From contig NZ_JOFX01000001.1 of the NCBI RefSeq assembly GCF_000719345.1, forward strand, positions 372,001 through 436,000: 64,000 nucleotides of DNA, read 5' to 3'. Origin of the DNA: Streptomyces sp. NRRL F-2664. Lineage in GTDB: Bacteria; Actinomycetota; Actinomycetes; Streptomycetales; Streptomycetaceae. The position numbers and the translations under genes are program-made. Below are positions 1 to 9,577 of the stretch, one piece after another. Numbering within the stretch: the stretch's first letter is position 1; the number at the start of each line of letters is the position of its first letter. Below the pieces are notes generated by a model. The model had not been told where the DNA came from. It did no database searches and was given only the letters and a program-made list of their open reading frames with translations.

Positions 1-81
1 GTCGCGCCCGGCGGGCGGGGCCGGCCCGCGCGCCACACCATGGACCTGATCACCGATCGCCGGGCACCGGCGCCGTCCTGA
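1..81 (+). CDS. C-terminal end of an upstream gene (partial)
   Basis: Reading frame 1 is open from the window edge for 26 codons and ends at TGA 79-81; its last residues read [13 protein letters not shown]. It precedes the cupin gene by about 135 bp. In Streptomyces whiE loci the gene before the cupin is ORFI, a SchA/CurD-like protein, so this could be its tail, but too little is visible to identify it. The stretch 82-216 shows no further gene. Confidence 0.35.
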   Translation, partial: VAPGGRGRPARHTMDLITDRRAPAPS

Positions 82-216
82 TCCCCCGGGGGCCGTCCGC
101 TGCGGCCACGGCCCTCCGCCCGGCCCGGGCCGTCCGCCCCGATTCCTCCACCCCGCCCCACCCCGACATCCCCGATCTCCGTCGAGGCTCTCCCCACACG
201 CCAGGAGGCACCCACC

Positions 217-660
217 ATGACCCAACAGCGCCCACGCATCGTGGACCTGAGCGAGACGCCGCCCAACCGCCGGCGCGGTGGCGACCTGAGGGCCGTCCTC
301 ACCCCGACCTCGGTGGGTTCGACCAGCGGCTTCATGGGTCTGGCCATCATGGCCCCCGGGGAGTCGATCGCCGAGCACTACCACCCGTACTCCGAGGAGT
401 TCGTGTACGTCGTCAGCGGCCGGCTGGAGGTCGACCTCGACGGGGAACCGCACCCGCTGCGCACCGACCAGGGACTGCTCGTCCCCCTCAACATGCGCCA
501 CCGCTTCCGCAACGTCGGCGACACCGAGGCCCGCATGGTCTTCCACCTCGGCCCCCTCGCCCCGCGTCCCGAGCTGGGACACGTGGACACCGAGCAGGCC
601 CCGAACCCGGAGGGAACCGCATGGGAGCAGCCGCCGGACCGTACAGGAGCGGTCTCGTGA
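217..660 (+). CDS. Cupin protein of the spore-pigment cluster (WhiE ORFII-like)
   Basis: A 147-aa single-domain cupin. Motif 1 is visible as G48, H54, H56, E60/E61 and G68; motif 2 has P90, H95 and N99, so the metal site looks intact. Proteins of this type sit next to the minimal polyketide synthase in whiE and curamycin clusters and are thought to assist cyclisation or oxidation of the polyketide; that role is inferred from family and position. A GGAGG ribosome site (aggaggcaccc) lies just before ATG 217. Its stop overlaps the next start in a GTGA arrangement, implying translational coupling to the ketosynthase. Confidence 0.9.
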   Translation: MTQQRPRIVDLSETPPNRRRGGDLRAVLTPTSVGSTSGFMGLAIMAPGESIAEHYHPYSEEFVYVVSGRLEVDLDGEPHPLRTDQGLLVPLNMRHRFRNVGDTEARMVFHLGPLAPRPELGHVDTEQAPNPEGTAWEQPPDRTGAVS

Positions 661-1928
661 CCCGCCGGCGGGTGGCCGTCACCGGAGTGGGCGTCGTCGC
701 GCCCGGCGGCATCGGCGTCCGGGACTTCTGGGACCTGCTGTCCAACGGGCGTACGGCGACACGGGGCATCAGCCTCTTCGACCCGGCGGGCTTCCGCTCC
801 CGGATAGCCGCCGAGGTCGACTTCGACCCCGCCGAGCACGGCCTCGACGAGGAGGACGCGGCCCGCGCGGACCGGTACATCCAGTTCGCCCTGGTCGCCG
901 CCCGGGAGGCGGTGCGCGACGCAGGACTCGACCTCACCCCGGACGAGGCCTGGAGGACCGGGGTCTCCCTCGGCACCGCCGTCGGCGGCACCACCCGTCT
1001 GGAGCACGACTACGTCGCCGTGAGCCAGTCCGGCTCCTGGTGGGACGTCGACCACCGACTGGCCGGCCCGCACCTGCACCGGGCGTTCACGCCGGCCACC
1101 CTCGCCTCCGCCGTCGCGGAGCAGACGGGCGCACGGGGCCCCGTCCAGACCGTCTCCACCGGCTGCACCTCGGGACTCGACGCCATCGGGTACGCGGTGC
1201 ACGCCATCGCGGAGGGCCGGATGGACGTGTGCATCGCCGGAGCCTCCGACTCGCCGATATCGCCGATCACGGTGGCCTGCTTCGACGCCATCAAGGCCAC
1301 CTCGCCGAACAACGACGACCCGGCCCACGCCTCCCGGCCCTTCGACGCCGACCGGGACGGGTTCGTCCTCGGCGAGGGCGGCGCCGTCCTCGTACTCGAA
1401 GAGCTGGAACGCGCCCGCGCCCGCGGGGCGACCGTCTACTGCGAGATCGGCGGCTACGCCACCTTCGGCAACGCCCACCACATGACCGGGCTGACCACCG
1501 AGGGCCTGGAAATGGCCCGGGCCATCGAAACGGCCCTCGCCCAGGCCGGCATCGCCGCCCACGAGATCGACTACGTCAACGCGCACGGCTCCGGGACCAA
1601 GCAGAACGACCGCCACGAGACCGCGGCGGTCAAGAAGGTCCTGGGCGAACACGCCTACCGGACGCCGATGACCTCCATCAAATCCATGGTGGGGCACTCG
1701 CTCGGCGCCATCGGGGCCATCGAACTCGCGGCCTGCGTCCTCGCCATGGTCCACCAGGTGGTGCCGCCGACCGCCAACTACGAGACGCCCGACCCCGAGT
1801 GCGACCTGGACTACGTGCCCAAGGTCGCCCGGGACCGGGAACTGCGCAGCGTGCTCTCCGTGGGCAGCGGCTTCGGCGGCTTCCAGTCCGCCGTGGTCAT
1901 GACCCGGCCGAAGGAGGAGGTCTCGTGA
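657..1928 (+). CDS. Type II polyketide ketosynthase, KS-alpha (WhiE ORFIII-like)
   Basis: A 423-aa beta-ketoacyl synthase performing decarboxylative Claisen condensation of malonyl-ACP in aromatic polyketide assembly. With GTG 657 as residue 1, the catalytic Cys170 lies in [10 protein letters not shown], His310 in VNAHGSGT and His347 in MVGHSLGA. The start is chosen because GTG 657 overlaps the cupin stop (GTGA) and gives the canonical N-terminus [12 protein letters not shown]; an in-frame ATG at 621 lies inside the cupin gene and would add a spurious extension. It forms the functional heterodimer with the following KS-beta. Cluster content and gene order match whiE spore-pigment loci rather than a diverse antibiotic cluster. 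Confidence 0.96.
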   Translation: MTRRRVAVTGVGVVAPGGIGVRDFWDLLSNGRTATRGISLFDPAGFRSRIAAEVDFDPAEHGLDEEDAARADRYIQFALVAAREAVRDAGLDLTPDEAWRTGVSLGTAVGGTTRLEHDYVAVSQSGSWWDVDHRLAGPHLHRAFTPATLASAVAEQTGARGPVQTVSTGCTSGLDAIGYAVHAIAEGRMDVCIAGASDSPISPITVACFDAIKATSPNNDDPAHASRPFDADRDGFVLGEGGAVLVLEELERARARGATVYCEIGGYATFGNAHHMTGLTTEGLEMARAIETALAQAGIAAHEIDYVNAHGSGTKQNDRHETAAVKKVLGEHAYRTPMTSIKSMVGHSLGAIGAIELAACVLAMVHQVVPPTANYETPDPECDLDYVPKVARDRELRSVLSVGSGFGGFQSAVVMTRPKEEVS

Positions 1929-3163
1929 CCAGCCGTACGGTCATCACGGGCATCGGGGTCGTCGCCCCCAACGGCGTCGGCGCCGACGCCTTCTGGAAGG
2001 CGACCCAGTCGGGCGTCAGCGTCCTCGACCGGGTCACCCGGGCGGGGTGCGAACACCTGCCGCTGCGCGTCGCCGGCGAGGTCCGGGGCTTCGACCCCGG
2101 CGCTCTGGTCGAGGAGCGCTTCCTCGTCCAGACCGACCGGTTCACCCACCACGCCCTGGCCGCGGCCGACCTCGCCCTGGAGGATGCCCGGCTCGGCCGC
2201 GCCGACTACGAGGGCGACCCCTTCTCCTTCGGCGTCGTCACCGCCGCCGGGTCCGGCGGGGGCGAGTTCGGCCAGCGCGAACTGCAGCACCTCTGGGAGC
2301 AGGGGCCGCGGTTCGTGGGCCCGTACCAGTCGATCGCCTGGTTCTACGCCGCCAGCACCGGCCAGATCTCCATCCGCCGGGGCCTGAAGGGCCCCTGCGG
2401 GGTCGTCTGCAGCGACGAGGCCGGCGGACTCGACGCCTTCGCGCACGCCGACCGGGCGATTCGCCAGGGCAGCCGCGCCATGCTGGTCGGAGCGACCGAG
2501 GCGCCCCTCGCGCCGTACTCCATCGTCTGCCAGCTGGAGTACGAGGGACTCAGCACCCGGGACGACCCGGAGCGCGCCTACCGGCCGTTCACCGACCAGG
2601 CCTGCGGCTTCGTACCCGCCGAGGGCGGCGCCATGTTCGTCGTGGAGGACGAGGCCGGAGCCCGCCGCCGGGGCGCCACCGTGCGCGCCGTCCTGGCCGG
2701 CCACGCCGCGACCTTCAGCGGCACCCGGCGCAGGGACGAGGCCGGCGAGGGCCTGGCCCACGCCGTCCGAGGTGCCCTGCGGGAGGCCGGCTGCGCCCCC
2801 GAGGACATCGACGTGGTCTTCGCCGACGCCCTCGGCACCCCGGAGGCCGACGCGGCCGAAGCGGCCGCGATCATCCACGCCCTGGGCGACCACGGCCACA
2901 AGGTGCCGGTCACGGCGCCCAAGTCCGGTACCGGCCGGGCCTACTGCGCCGCGCCCGCCCTCGACACCGCGGCCGCGGTCCTCGCCCTCGAACACGGGGT
3001 CGTCCCGCCGACCCCGAACGTCTACGACGTGTGCCACGACCTCGACGTGGTGACGGGCAGCGCCCGCCCGGCGGAGCTGCGCACCGCCCTGGTGCTCAGC
3101 CGCGGCCGGATGGGGTCGAACTCCGCGCTCGTCGTCCGCAAGGGCGCCCCGACGGACGGCTGA
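1925..3163 (+). CDS. Type II polyketide chain length factor, KS-beta (WhiE ORFIV-like)
   Basis: A 412-aa KS homologue beginning at GTG 1925, again in a GTGA overlap with the preceding stop. The active-site Cys of KS-alpha is replaced: CSDEAGGLD aligns with STGCTSGLD and puts Glu165 at the nucleophile position, where many antibiotic chain length factors have Gln. The C-terminal part ([12 protein letters not shown]) is also altered compared with the GHS motif of KS-alpha. This identifies it as the non-condensing partner that primes by decarboxylation and sets chain length. Conserved fold and length are otherwise normal. Confidence 0.95.
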   Translation: MTSRTVITGIGVVAPNGVGADAFWKATQSGVSVLDRVTRAGCEHLPLRVAGEVRGFDPGALVEERFLVQTDRFTHHALAAADLALEDARLGRADYEGDPFSFGVVTAAGSGGGEFGQRELQHLWEQGPRFVGPYQSIAWFYAASTGQISIRRGLKGPCGVVCSDEAGGLDAFAHADRAIRQGSRAMLVGATEAPLAPYSIVCQLEYEGLSTRDDPERAYRPFTDQACGFVPAEGGAMFVVEDEAGARRRGATVRAVLAGHAATFSGTRRRDEAGEGLAHAVRGALREAGCAPEDIDVVFADALGTPEADAAEAAAIIHALGDHGHKVPVTAPKSGTGRAYCAAPALDTAAAVLALEHGVVPPTPNVYDVCHDLDVVTGSARPAELRTALVLSRGRMGSNSALVVRKGAPTDG

Positions 3164-3208
3164 GTCCGCCGGACCCGAGCGGGTCACCTCAAGGAAAAGA
3201 GCATCCAC

Positions 3209-3944
<736 letters not shown>

Positions 3945-4022
3945 CATCCGGGACGCCTGCGACGTCCTGACCTCCCCGGTACGGACGTCCCCACGTCCCA
4001 CCAACGAAAGGCAAGCAGCCGG

Positions 4023-4364
4023 ATGAACGACACGCACCGCGCTCTGATCGTCGCCCGCATGGCGCCGGGATCGGGCCCCGACATCGCCGAGCTCTTCGCG
4101 GACTCGGACGCGGGTGAACTGCCGCACCTGGTGGGGGTCACACGCCGGAGCCTCTTCCAGTTCGGCGACGTCTACCTGCACTTCATCGAGGCGGACCGGC
4201 CGCCCGGACCGGCCATCGCCCGCGTCACCGAACACCCGGAGTTCCGCAGGCTGAGCGACCGCCTCCAGGCGTTCATCAGCCCCCACGACCCGGAGACCTG
4301 GCGCAGCCCGAAGGACGCGATGGCCCACGAGTTCTACCGCTGGGAGAACCCCGGCGCGAAGTGA
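4023..4364 (+). CDS. TcmI-type polyketide cyclase (WhiE ORFVII-like)
   Basis: A 113-aa protein of the TcmI family, a small dimeric ferredoxin-like (alpha+beta barrel) cyclase acting on later rings of the polyketide. Recognisable features are RALIVARMAPGS at the start, GVTRRSLFQFGDVYLHFIEA in the middle and the terminal AMAHEFYRW. An AAAGG site precedes ATG 4023. It is the last gene of the pigment operon, followed 16 bp later by a strong hairpin. No hydroxylase (WhiE ORFVIII type) is visible inside this window, so that step would have to be encoded upstream of base 1. Confidence 0.92.
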   Translation: MNDTHRALIVARMAPGSGPDIAELFADSDAGELPHLVGVTRRSLFQFGDVYLHFIEADRPPGPAIARVTEHPEFRRLSDRLQAFISPHDPETWRSPKDAMAHEFYRWENPGAK

Positions 4365-4379
4365 CCCGGCGGCCCGGAC

Positions 4380-4409
4380 GGGACCCGCACACCGGCGTGT
4401 GCGGGTCCC
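4380..4409 (+). terminator. Strong hairpin ending the pigment operon
   Basis: A perfect 13-bp stem (GGGACCCGCACAC, 4380-4392; complement 4397-4409) with a four-base loop CGGC, 16 bp after the stop of the TcmI-type cyclase. No U-run follows, as is usual for Streptomyces terminators. Confidence 0.85.
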
Positions 4410-4481
4410 GCCGCGCGCGGGCCGCCTTCCGGGCGGCCGCGGCCGACAGCAGAGAACCGAGAGCACAGGGCAGGAGACGGC

Positions 4482-5189
4482 ATGAACCCGACAGACCCCG
4501 ACCGCTTCCCCACGGATCCGGGCCGACCGCACGACGCGGACCACCCCCGCACCCCGCTGCGCGCGCTCGTCCTGTCCGGCTCCTCCCGGACCGGATCGGT
4601 CAACGTCCGCCTCGCGGCCCTGGTGGCCGCGATGGTGCGCGAGGCCGGGGCCGTGGCGGAGCCGGCCACCCTCCGCGACTTCCCCATGCCGGCGTACGAC
4701 GGCGACGCCGAGGCCGGCGGGGGACTCCCCGAGGGCGCCCTGGCGCTGTGCCGGCGGATCGAGGACGCGCAGGCGCTGATCATCGCCTCGCCCGAGTACA
4801 ACGCCTCCGTACCGGGCGTCCTGAAGAACGCCGTCGACTGGGTCTCCCGCTACCGGCCGCAGCCCTTCAAGGACAAGCAGACCCTGCTGGTGTCGGCCTC
4901 GCCCTCGATGGTCGGCGGCAACCGCGGCCTGTGGGCGCTGCGCGTCCCCCTCGAACACCTCGGCGCCCGCGTCTACCCCGACATGTTCAGCCTCGCCGGC
5001 GCGCACCACGCCTTCGCCGAGGACGGCACCCTCACCGACCCCGGCCTCGGGGAGCGGCTGGCCGCGACGATCGGCTCCTTCCTCGACCTCGTCGAGGCGG
5101 ACACCCGCTATCTGTGCCTCCAGCGCCGCTGGTACGAGTTCCTGGGGGACCGCACCGACGCCGCGGTGACCTCCCGCGCCCAGGACTGA
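4482..5189 (+). CDS. NAD(P)H-dependent FMN reductase family protein
   Basis: A 235-aa flavodoxin-like NADPH:FMN reductase. The phosphate-binding loop appears as LVLSGSSRTGSVNVRLA (residues about 30-46) and the family motif SPEYNASVPGVLKNAVDW at about 105-122. Such enzymes supply reduced FMN or reduce quinones. It lies after the pigment operon hairpin, so it is a separate unit, although reduced flavin for a pigment monooxygenase is a possible link (inference). The first 25 residues are Pro/Asp-rich and atypical; a later start is possible but no better ribosome site is visible. An AGGAGAC site precedes ATG 4482. Confidence 0.88.
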   Translation: MNPTDPDRFPTDPGRPHDADHPRTPLRALVLSGSSRTGSVNVRLAALVAAMVREAGAVAEPATLRDFPMPAYDGDAEAGGGLPEGALALCRRIEDAQALIIASPEYNASVPGVLKNAVDWVSRYRPQPFKDKQTLLVSASPSMVGGNRGLWALRVPLEHLGARVYPDMFSLAGAHHAFAEDGTLTDPGLGERLAATIGSFLDLVEADTRYLCLQRRWYEFLGDRTDAAVTSRAQD

Positions 5190-5253
5190 TCATCACCGGC
5201 CACGGGGGGTGAGCTATGTTTGAGCGCGGGTGACGTGAGAAGGAGGCCCTCCG

Positions 5254-6171
5254 GTGTCATCGGGGCAGCAGGCACGCGCACAAGCGGCTGCGATCACGCC
5301 GAGCGGTCAGTCGTCCGCGGAGGTCCGCCCTCCCGCCGACCGGCTCCTCGCGCTCTTCGACGGCCGCCGCCTGTCCCCGGGCCAGCGGCGCATCGCCCAG
5401 TACCTGATCGACCACCTCACCGAGGCCGCGTTCCTGTCGATCACCGAACTCGCCGAACGGGTCGGCGTCAGCCAGCCCTCCGTCACCCGCTTCGCGTCCT
5501 CCCTGGGCTTCAGCGGCTACCCCGCCCTGCGCGAGGTGCTCCAGCCGATCGCGCTCAGCGCGGTGGCCGGCGCCCCCGACACCCGCGAACAGATCCGGCG
5601 CAACGAGCTCCAGGCGGCCGTCGACGCCGAGATCGAGAACCTGGAGAACGTGCGCCGGCTGCTCGCCGACACCAACCAGGTGCTGGACATCGGCCGCGAG
5701 CTGGCGGCCTCGGTGCCGCTGACGATCCTGGGCCTGCGGATCTCGGTCTCGCTGGCCGAGTACTTCGCGTACGCCGCCCGGCGCATCCACCCCGACGTAC
5801 GGCTCGTGACGCGCGGCGGCAGCGTCGCCTTCGACGCGCTGCTGCAGTCCAGGGCGGCCGGCGGGACGTGGGTCCTGGCGTTCGCCATGCCGCGGCACGC
5901 CAAGGAGACCCTGCTGGCCGTCCGCGCCGCCCGGAGCACGGGGCTGCGCGTGGTCCTGATCACGGACCCGACCCTCGGACCGCTGGTGGACGAGGCCGAC
6001 GTGGCCCTGACGGCGGCGACCGGTTCCCGCCTCGTGTTCGACTCGTACGCGGCCCCCGGGATGCTCTCGGCGGCCCTGCTGCAGGCGATGGCGGACGCCG
6101 ATCCGGAGCGGACGCAGGCCCGCCTGGAGGACTACGAGCACGTGGCCGATCAGCACGGGTTCTTCCTGTAG
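5254..6171 (+). CDS. RpiR/MurR family transcriptional regulator
   Basis: A 305-aa regulator with an N-terminal HTH_6 domain (about 25-105; recognition region SITELAERVGVSQPSVTRFA) and a C-terminal SIS sugar-phosphate-binding domain (about 125-270). GTG 5254 is preceded by GAAGGAGG. RpiR proteins typically sense phosphorylated sugars. No sugar-catabolic gene is adjacent; the nearest candidate target is the short palindrome at 6228, downstream of the gene. The ligand cannot be deduced from the sequence. Confidence 0.9.
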   Translation: MSSGQQARAQAAAITPSGQSSAEVRPPADRLLALFDGRRLSPGQRRIAQYLIDHLTEAAFLSITELAERVGVSQPSVTRFASSLGFSGYPALREVLQPIALSAVAGAPDTREQIRRNELQAAVDAEIENLENVRRLLADTNQVLDIGRELAASVPLTILGLRISVSLAEYFAYAARRIHPDVRLVTRGGSVAFDALLQSRAAGGTWVLAFAMPRHAKETLLAVRAARSTGLRVVLITDPTLGPLVDEADVALTAATGSRLVFDSYAAPGMLSAALLQAMADADPERTQARLEDYEHVADQHGFFL

Positions 6172-6227
6172 CGCTCTTCAAACGCTGCACGCGGACTTCA
6201 CCAGGCGATATTCAGCCGTCGAGGTGC

Positions 6228-6241
6228 ATGAAATTTTTCAT
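6228..6241. promoter_or_regulatory. AT-rich palindrome, possible RpiR-family operator
   Basis: ATGAAATTTTTCAT is symmetric at 12 of 14 positions (arms ATGAAA and TTTCAT) in an unusually AT-rich patch (6227-6275) of an otherwise G/C-rich gap, 57 bp after the RpiR-type gene. RpiR-family operators often carry GAAA/TTTC half sites, so binding by the adjacent regulator is a reasonable inference. The rest of the 6172-6508 gap shows no gene; the patch could hold the promoter of the 6509 gene. Confidence 0.4.
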
Positions 6242-6508
6242 ACTCTTGCTTACTCGACGGTATATATGTTTACTGACGACGGCGCTCCTGATCCACCAGA
6301 TGCCAAGGAGGACGACCCCACGTCCTCTCGAACGCACCGCGGTACGACGAACCTCCTCCTCACGTCGCCACCGCGGGTCGGGTCCAGGCTTTCGGATCCC
6401 GGAGAGCGCCCACGGCGGCCTCGGTCAACCCCTGGGCCGGGGCCGCCCCTCACACGTCTCGACAGAACGTCTCGATCAGAGCTTCGACACCCCTCGGAAG
6501 TGACGAGA

Positions 6509-6895
6509 ATGCCCCAGACGGCCACGTTTACGCTCAGCCCGGACTGGCCCCTGCAGGTCAAGGCGCCCGGTACGCACGACTGGGAGCGCACGGCCACCCG
6601 ATGGCTGCGGGACCTGCTCCCGGCCCGCTACGGCGGCTACCTGACGCTGACCCGTCACCACGCGCTCCTCGCCCGGCACGTCCAGCTCCAGCTCCAGCAC
6701 GAGATGCGCGCGGTGCGGACGGCCCTGCAGACCAGCCGGGCCGAGCTGCCGACGATGGGCATAGCCGAGTCGGTCATCGAGAACTCGATCAGGATGTACG
6801 CCCTGGAGCTCGAACAGCTCGGCCGCCTCGCGCGCGGCGCGCGCCTCGTCTCGGACGCGCTTCTGGTGGGCACCCCCGCGCAGCGTCGGCGCTGA
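6509..6895 (+). CDS. Conserved hypothetical protein, mostly helical
   Basis: A 128-aa protein whose family I do not recognise by name. The region from about residue 45 (HHALLARHVQLQLQHEMRAV) onward looks alpha-helical and amphipathic, with no membrane segment or signal peptide. ATG 6509 is chosen over in-frame upstream starts because GGAAG lies 9 bp before it and the upstream codons look non-coding (Arg/Pro/Ser-rich). It stands alone between the AT-rich regulatory patch and a convergent gene at 6923. Confidence 0.6.
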   Translation: MPQTATFTLSPDWPLQVKAPGTHDWERTATRWLRDLLPARYGGYLTLTRHHALLARHVQLQLQHEMRAVRTALQTSRAELPTMGIAESVIENSIRMYALELEQLGRLARGARLVSDALLVGTPAQRRR

Positions 6896-6922
6896 CCGGC
6901 GGCACGCGGAGGGCGCCCGGCC

Positions 6923-7297
6923 TCAGGCGGGCTGCCACGAACGCAGCCGTGCGGCGACCTCGAAGACGCTGACGCGCAGCATGCGGATGTCGGTGATCAG
7001 GTCGCGCCACTGCCGGTAGGAGGCATCCACAGCCCTCCCGGACGCCTCGATGTAGGCGACGGCGACGCCGTAGGCGAAGTACTCGTTCGAGCTGGGCAGT
7101 GGTCGGAGCAGCACAATCGCGTCGAGCAGGGCGGCCGCGCGCCAGTAGGCGTCCGGAACGTCCACCTCCAGGCTGGGCGTGTTGACCCGGTGCCGGGCCA
7201 CGGCGGCGACCAGCGCGGAGTGGTCGGCCACCTCCACGTCCTTGAACAGCGCCTCCTGCCGCTCCAGCAGCCAGCGGTGATCGATGTGCAGTTCCAC
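6923..7297 (-). CDS. Fic/Doc-like toxin-family protein, degenerate active site
   Basis: A 124-aa protein resembling small Streptomyces proteins annotated as Doc-type toxin components: ELHIDHRWLLERQE at the start, ALVAAVARHRVNTP, and SNEYFAYGVAVAYIEASGR where Doc has its catalytic HxFxDANKRTA loop. Here the His and the Asn-Lys-Arg triad are not visible, so adenylyl- or phosphotransferase activity is doubtful. GTG 7297 is chosen as the point where family similarity begins. No antitoxin-like gene (Phd type) is adjacent. Assignment rests on the family-like pattern only. Confidence 0.45.
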   Translation of the reverse strand: MELHIDHRWLLERQEALFKDVEVADHSALVAAVARHRVNTPSLEVDVPDAYWRAAALLDAIVLLRPLPSSNEYFAYGVAVAYIEASGRAVDASYRQWRDLITDIRMLRVSVFEVAARLRSWQPA

Positions 7298-7471
7298 GCG
7301 TCGAGTATCCCCGCCCCGGGCCCGCCCGTGGGGCTTTTCGGAACGTGCGGTCGGGCGCCCGGACCCGGTGACACGGATGGACCCGTGTGATCCGAGTGCC
7401 GCAGGGGTGTTCCGCAGCGGCACTTTGGCTCCTACCGTCTGTGCAGCACAGTTCCGGGACCAGGAGGCAGC

Positions 7472-7984
7472 GTGAAGCGCGAGATCGACATCGACACCGA
7501 GCAGCTGGTGGCGGCGATGCAGGCGGTCGACGAGGCGGGGCGGCTCTTCGAGGAGGCGCTCGCCGTGTACGAGGCGCGCGGCCTCAAGCGCACCAGTGAC
7601 GACTTCAAAGTGGCGGGCGGCTCCGTCCAGACCCTCCAGGGCGCCGAGGAGATGGCCCTGGGCACCCGGAAGTTCCTCGCCGAGCTCGCGCTGATCCTCG
7701 GCCACGCGACCGCGGGCGTCGAGGACCGCGTCGCCGCCCGGCCGGCGATCGCCCGCGCCGGATTCGCCGGCATCGGGGGCGGCGGCGCACGCATGGCGCG
7801 CCCGCTGCTGGAGCCCACCCTGCGCGGCCTGGAGCTGTTGCTCGGCATCGACTTCTTCGAGCCCGCCTTCAAGGCCGAGATCGAGGAGGTGGTCCGGGCC
7901 GAGAAGGCGACCTACCCCGACCCCTCCACCTTCCGCATCCGCGCCTCGGCCGACCGCGCGGCCACCGTCGGCCGTACGCGCTGA
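7472..7984 (+). CDS. Conserved hypothetical protein
   Basis: A 170-aa protein starting at GTG 7472 with an AGGAGG site (ccaggaggcagc). It is largely helical and charged (KREIDIDTEQLVAAMQAVDE at the start), with a Gly-rich stretch GFAGIGGGGARMA in the middle and no signal peptide or membrane helix. I do not recognise the family. It is divergent from the Fic-like gene; the shared 175-bp gap contains an imperfect dyad (GTGCCGC 7396-7402, complement 7417-7423). Confidence 0.6.
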   Translation: MKREIDIDTEQLVAAMQAVDEAGRLFEEALAVYEARGLKRTSDDFKVAGGSVQTLQGAEEMALGTRKFLAELALILGHATAGVEDRVAARPAIARAGFAGIGGGGARMARPLLEPTLRGLELLLGIDFFEPAFKAEIEEVVRAEKATYPDPSTFRIRASADRAATVGRTR

Positions 7985-8028
7985 CCCCCGGGATGCCGGA
8001 CCGGGCCGATCCGGCGAGGCTGGGGGGT

Positions 8029-8277
8029 ATGCATCACGCACCCGTCGTCGTACACCGGATCCTCCCCTCGGGAGGCCGGCAGGTGACCCTGCGGACCGCC
8101 GACCGGGAGGAACCCCTCGGCCTGGCCCGCTCCGACGAGGACCTCATCGAGTTCCTGCGGCGGGCGGGCCTGCCGGACCCCGACGACGTCGTCCTCGGCG
8201 GCAGTGAACTGCTGGAGTGGGAATCGGACGCCCCGCACGTCTACGAGGCCGACCCGCCGACCGACGACCTCCCCTGA
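8029..8277 (+). CDS. Small conserved hypothetical protein
   Basis: An 82-aa acidic protein (MHHAPVVVHRILPSGGRQVT) with no recognisable domain; the C-terminus is Asp/Pro-rich. ATG 8029 is preferred to the upstream in-frame ATG 7993, because it follows a G-rich ribosome site and the preceding 12 codons read through low-complexity Asp/Arg/Pro. It follows the 7472 gene by 44 bp and may be co-transcribed with it. Confidence 0.5.
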   Translation: MHHAPVVVHRILPSGGRQVTLRTADREEPLGLARSDEDLIEFLRRAGLPDPDDVVLGGSELLEWESDAPHVYEADPPTDDLP

Positions 8278-8422
8278 GCCCCCGCCCCGTACGCCCGCGG
8301 GTGGGAGGAACCGGATATTCCGTCCCTGGCGCCGGCCGGTTGGAGCACTGACGTACATTGTCCAACGGCCCGCTGGGCCGGTACGGACAAATAGGGCGAG
8401 TGTGGGCAGGAGTGGCCAGGAC

Positions 8423-9577
8423 ATGGCGCGACGCGGACGTGACGGGGCGGACCGTGGAGTCACCTCCGTCGAGCCCGCGGTCCCCGGCCCCGACATAGCC
8501 GCGGCGGCCGACGCCGGGCACCAGGCCCCGGGTTGGCTGCTCCTGGGGCGGGACGGCCGACTGACCGCCTATGCGAGCTGCGCCGAGGGCCTGGTGCGCT
8601 GGACCGAGTCGGTGCCCGGCTCCGACGTGTGGCACGGGCCCGATCTCTTCCCGGTGGAGGGCTGGGCCGGCCGCTTCACCCTCAGCCAGGACTCCGGCGG
8701 CTTCGTCTGGTTCGCCGGCACCCGCCTGCGGGAGGGCGCGCCGAACGGGCGCGAGCTGATCGTCGCGGCCCAGTACCAGACGGGCCGTCCGCTCGGGGAC
8801 TGGCGCGCCGTGGGCAACCCCTTCCCGGAGCGGGAGGAGGAGCCCCGGCCCCCGTACGGCGACCCGGTCGTGCTGCCGGACGGCGCCGGCGCGCTCCACG
8901 TGCTGGCCACCCGGTTCGGGACCGGCGTCAGGGGCCGGACCCGCCGCCCGGACGGCATGTGGGACAACTGGCAGGACTACCAGGGCAAATGGGTGCGCGG
9001 CGCCGTGGCGCCCCTCGTGACGGCCCAGGGACGCGCCGAGTTCCTCGCGCCGTTCCGGGGTGGGGCGTCCTACTGGGGCCAGCGCGGGCCGGGAGCCGCC
9101 TTCACATGGCTCGGACGCATGGAGGCCGACGCGGTCGAAGGGACCCACAGCTCCTACGAGACCGGCCGGGGGACAGGCACCTACTTCTGGCGGCACCCGG
9201 CGGACGGGGGCGTGATCGCGTATCGCCCTCAGGCGTCCGCCGGGGTCGTACACGCGCTGATGCCGCTCGGCGGGGCAGGGGGTGTGGGCCCTGTGGGCAT
9301 CACCCGTGCCCGTGTCAACGGCTACGACTGCACCGTCATGCTCCAGCGCGGCGCGCAGGGGTGCCCCGAGATCGCGGCCTACCCCACCGAGGGGGAGCAG
9401 TACGGTGCCTGGTGGGCTCCGGTCGGGGACCGGTGCGCGGGCCTGCCGGCCATCACGCGGGACGCCCGCGGTGCGGTCACGATCGCGATGCTCGACACCA
9501 CGGGCGGGTTGTGCATCGCCCGGCAGGACCTGACGGACCCGGGCCTCACCTTCGGCCCCTGGTCCCGCGTGGCGTGA
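8423..9577 (+). CDS. Hypothetical beta-propeller-like protein
   Basis: A 384-aa protein rich in recurring W/G-containing blades (WLLLGRDGRLTAYAS, WHGPDLFPVEGWAGRF, GGFVWFAGTRL, and so on), the pattern of PLL/sialidase-like beta-propellers. No signal peptide or membrane segment is obvious. The start could be ATG 8423 or in-frame GTG 8402. It precedes the GT2/TagF fusion gene by about 350 bp on the same strand, so a carbohydrate-binding role in the same surface-polymer system is plausible but is inference only. Confidence 0.55.
   Translation: MARRGRDGADRGVTSVEPAVPGPDIAAAADAGHQAPGWLLLGRDGRLTAYASCAEGLVRWTESVPGSDVWHGPDLFPVEGWAGRFTLSQDSGGFVWFAGTRLREGAPNGRELIVAAQYQTGRPLGDWRAVGNPFPEREEEPRPPYGDPVVLPDGAGALHVLATRFGTGVRGRTRRPDGMWDNWQDYQGKWVRGAVAPLVTAQGRAEFLAPFRGGASYWGQRGPGAAFTWLGRMEADAVEGTHSSYETGRGTGTYFWRHPADGGVIAYRPQASAGVVHALMPLGGAGGVGPVGITRARVNGYDCTVMLQRGAQGCPEIAAYPTEGEQYGAWWAPVGDRCAGLPAITRDARGAVTIAMLDTTGGLCIARQDLTDPGLTFGPWSRVA

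Noticed and set aside
7396..7423. Inverted repeat GTGCCGC...GCGGCAC between the Fic-like and 7472 genes
   Set aside because: Only 7 bp arms with G/C-rich content; expected by chance in this composition.
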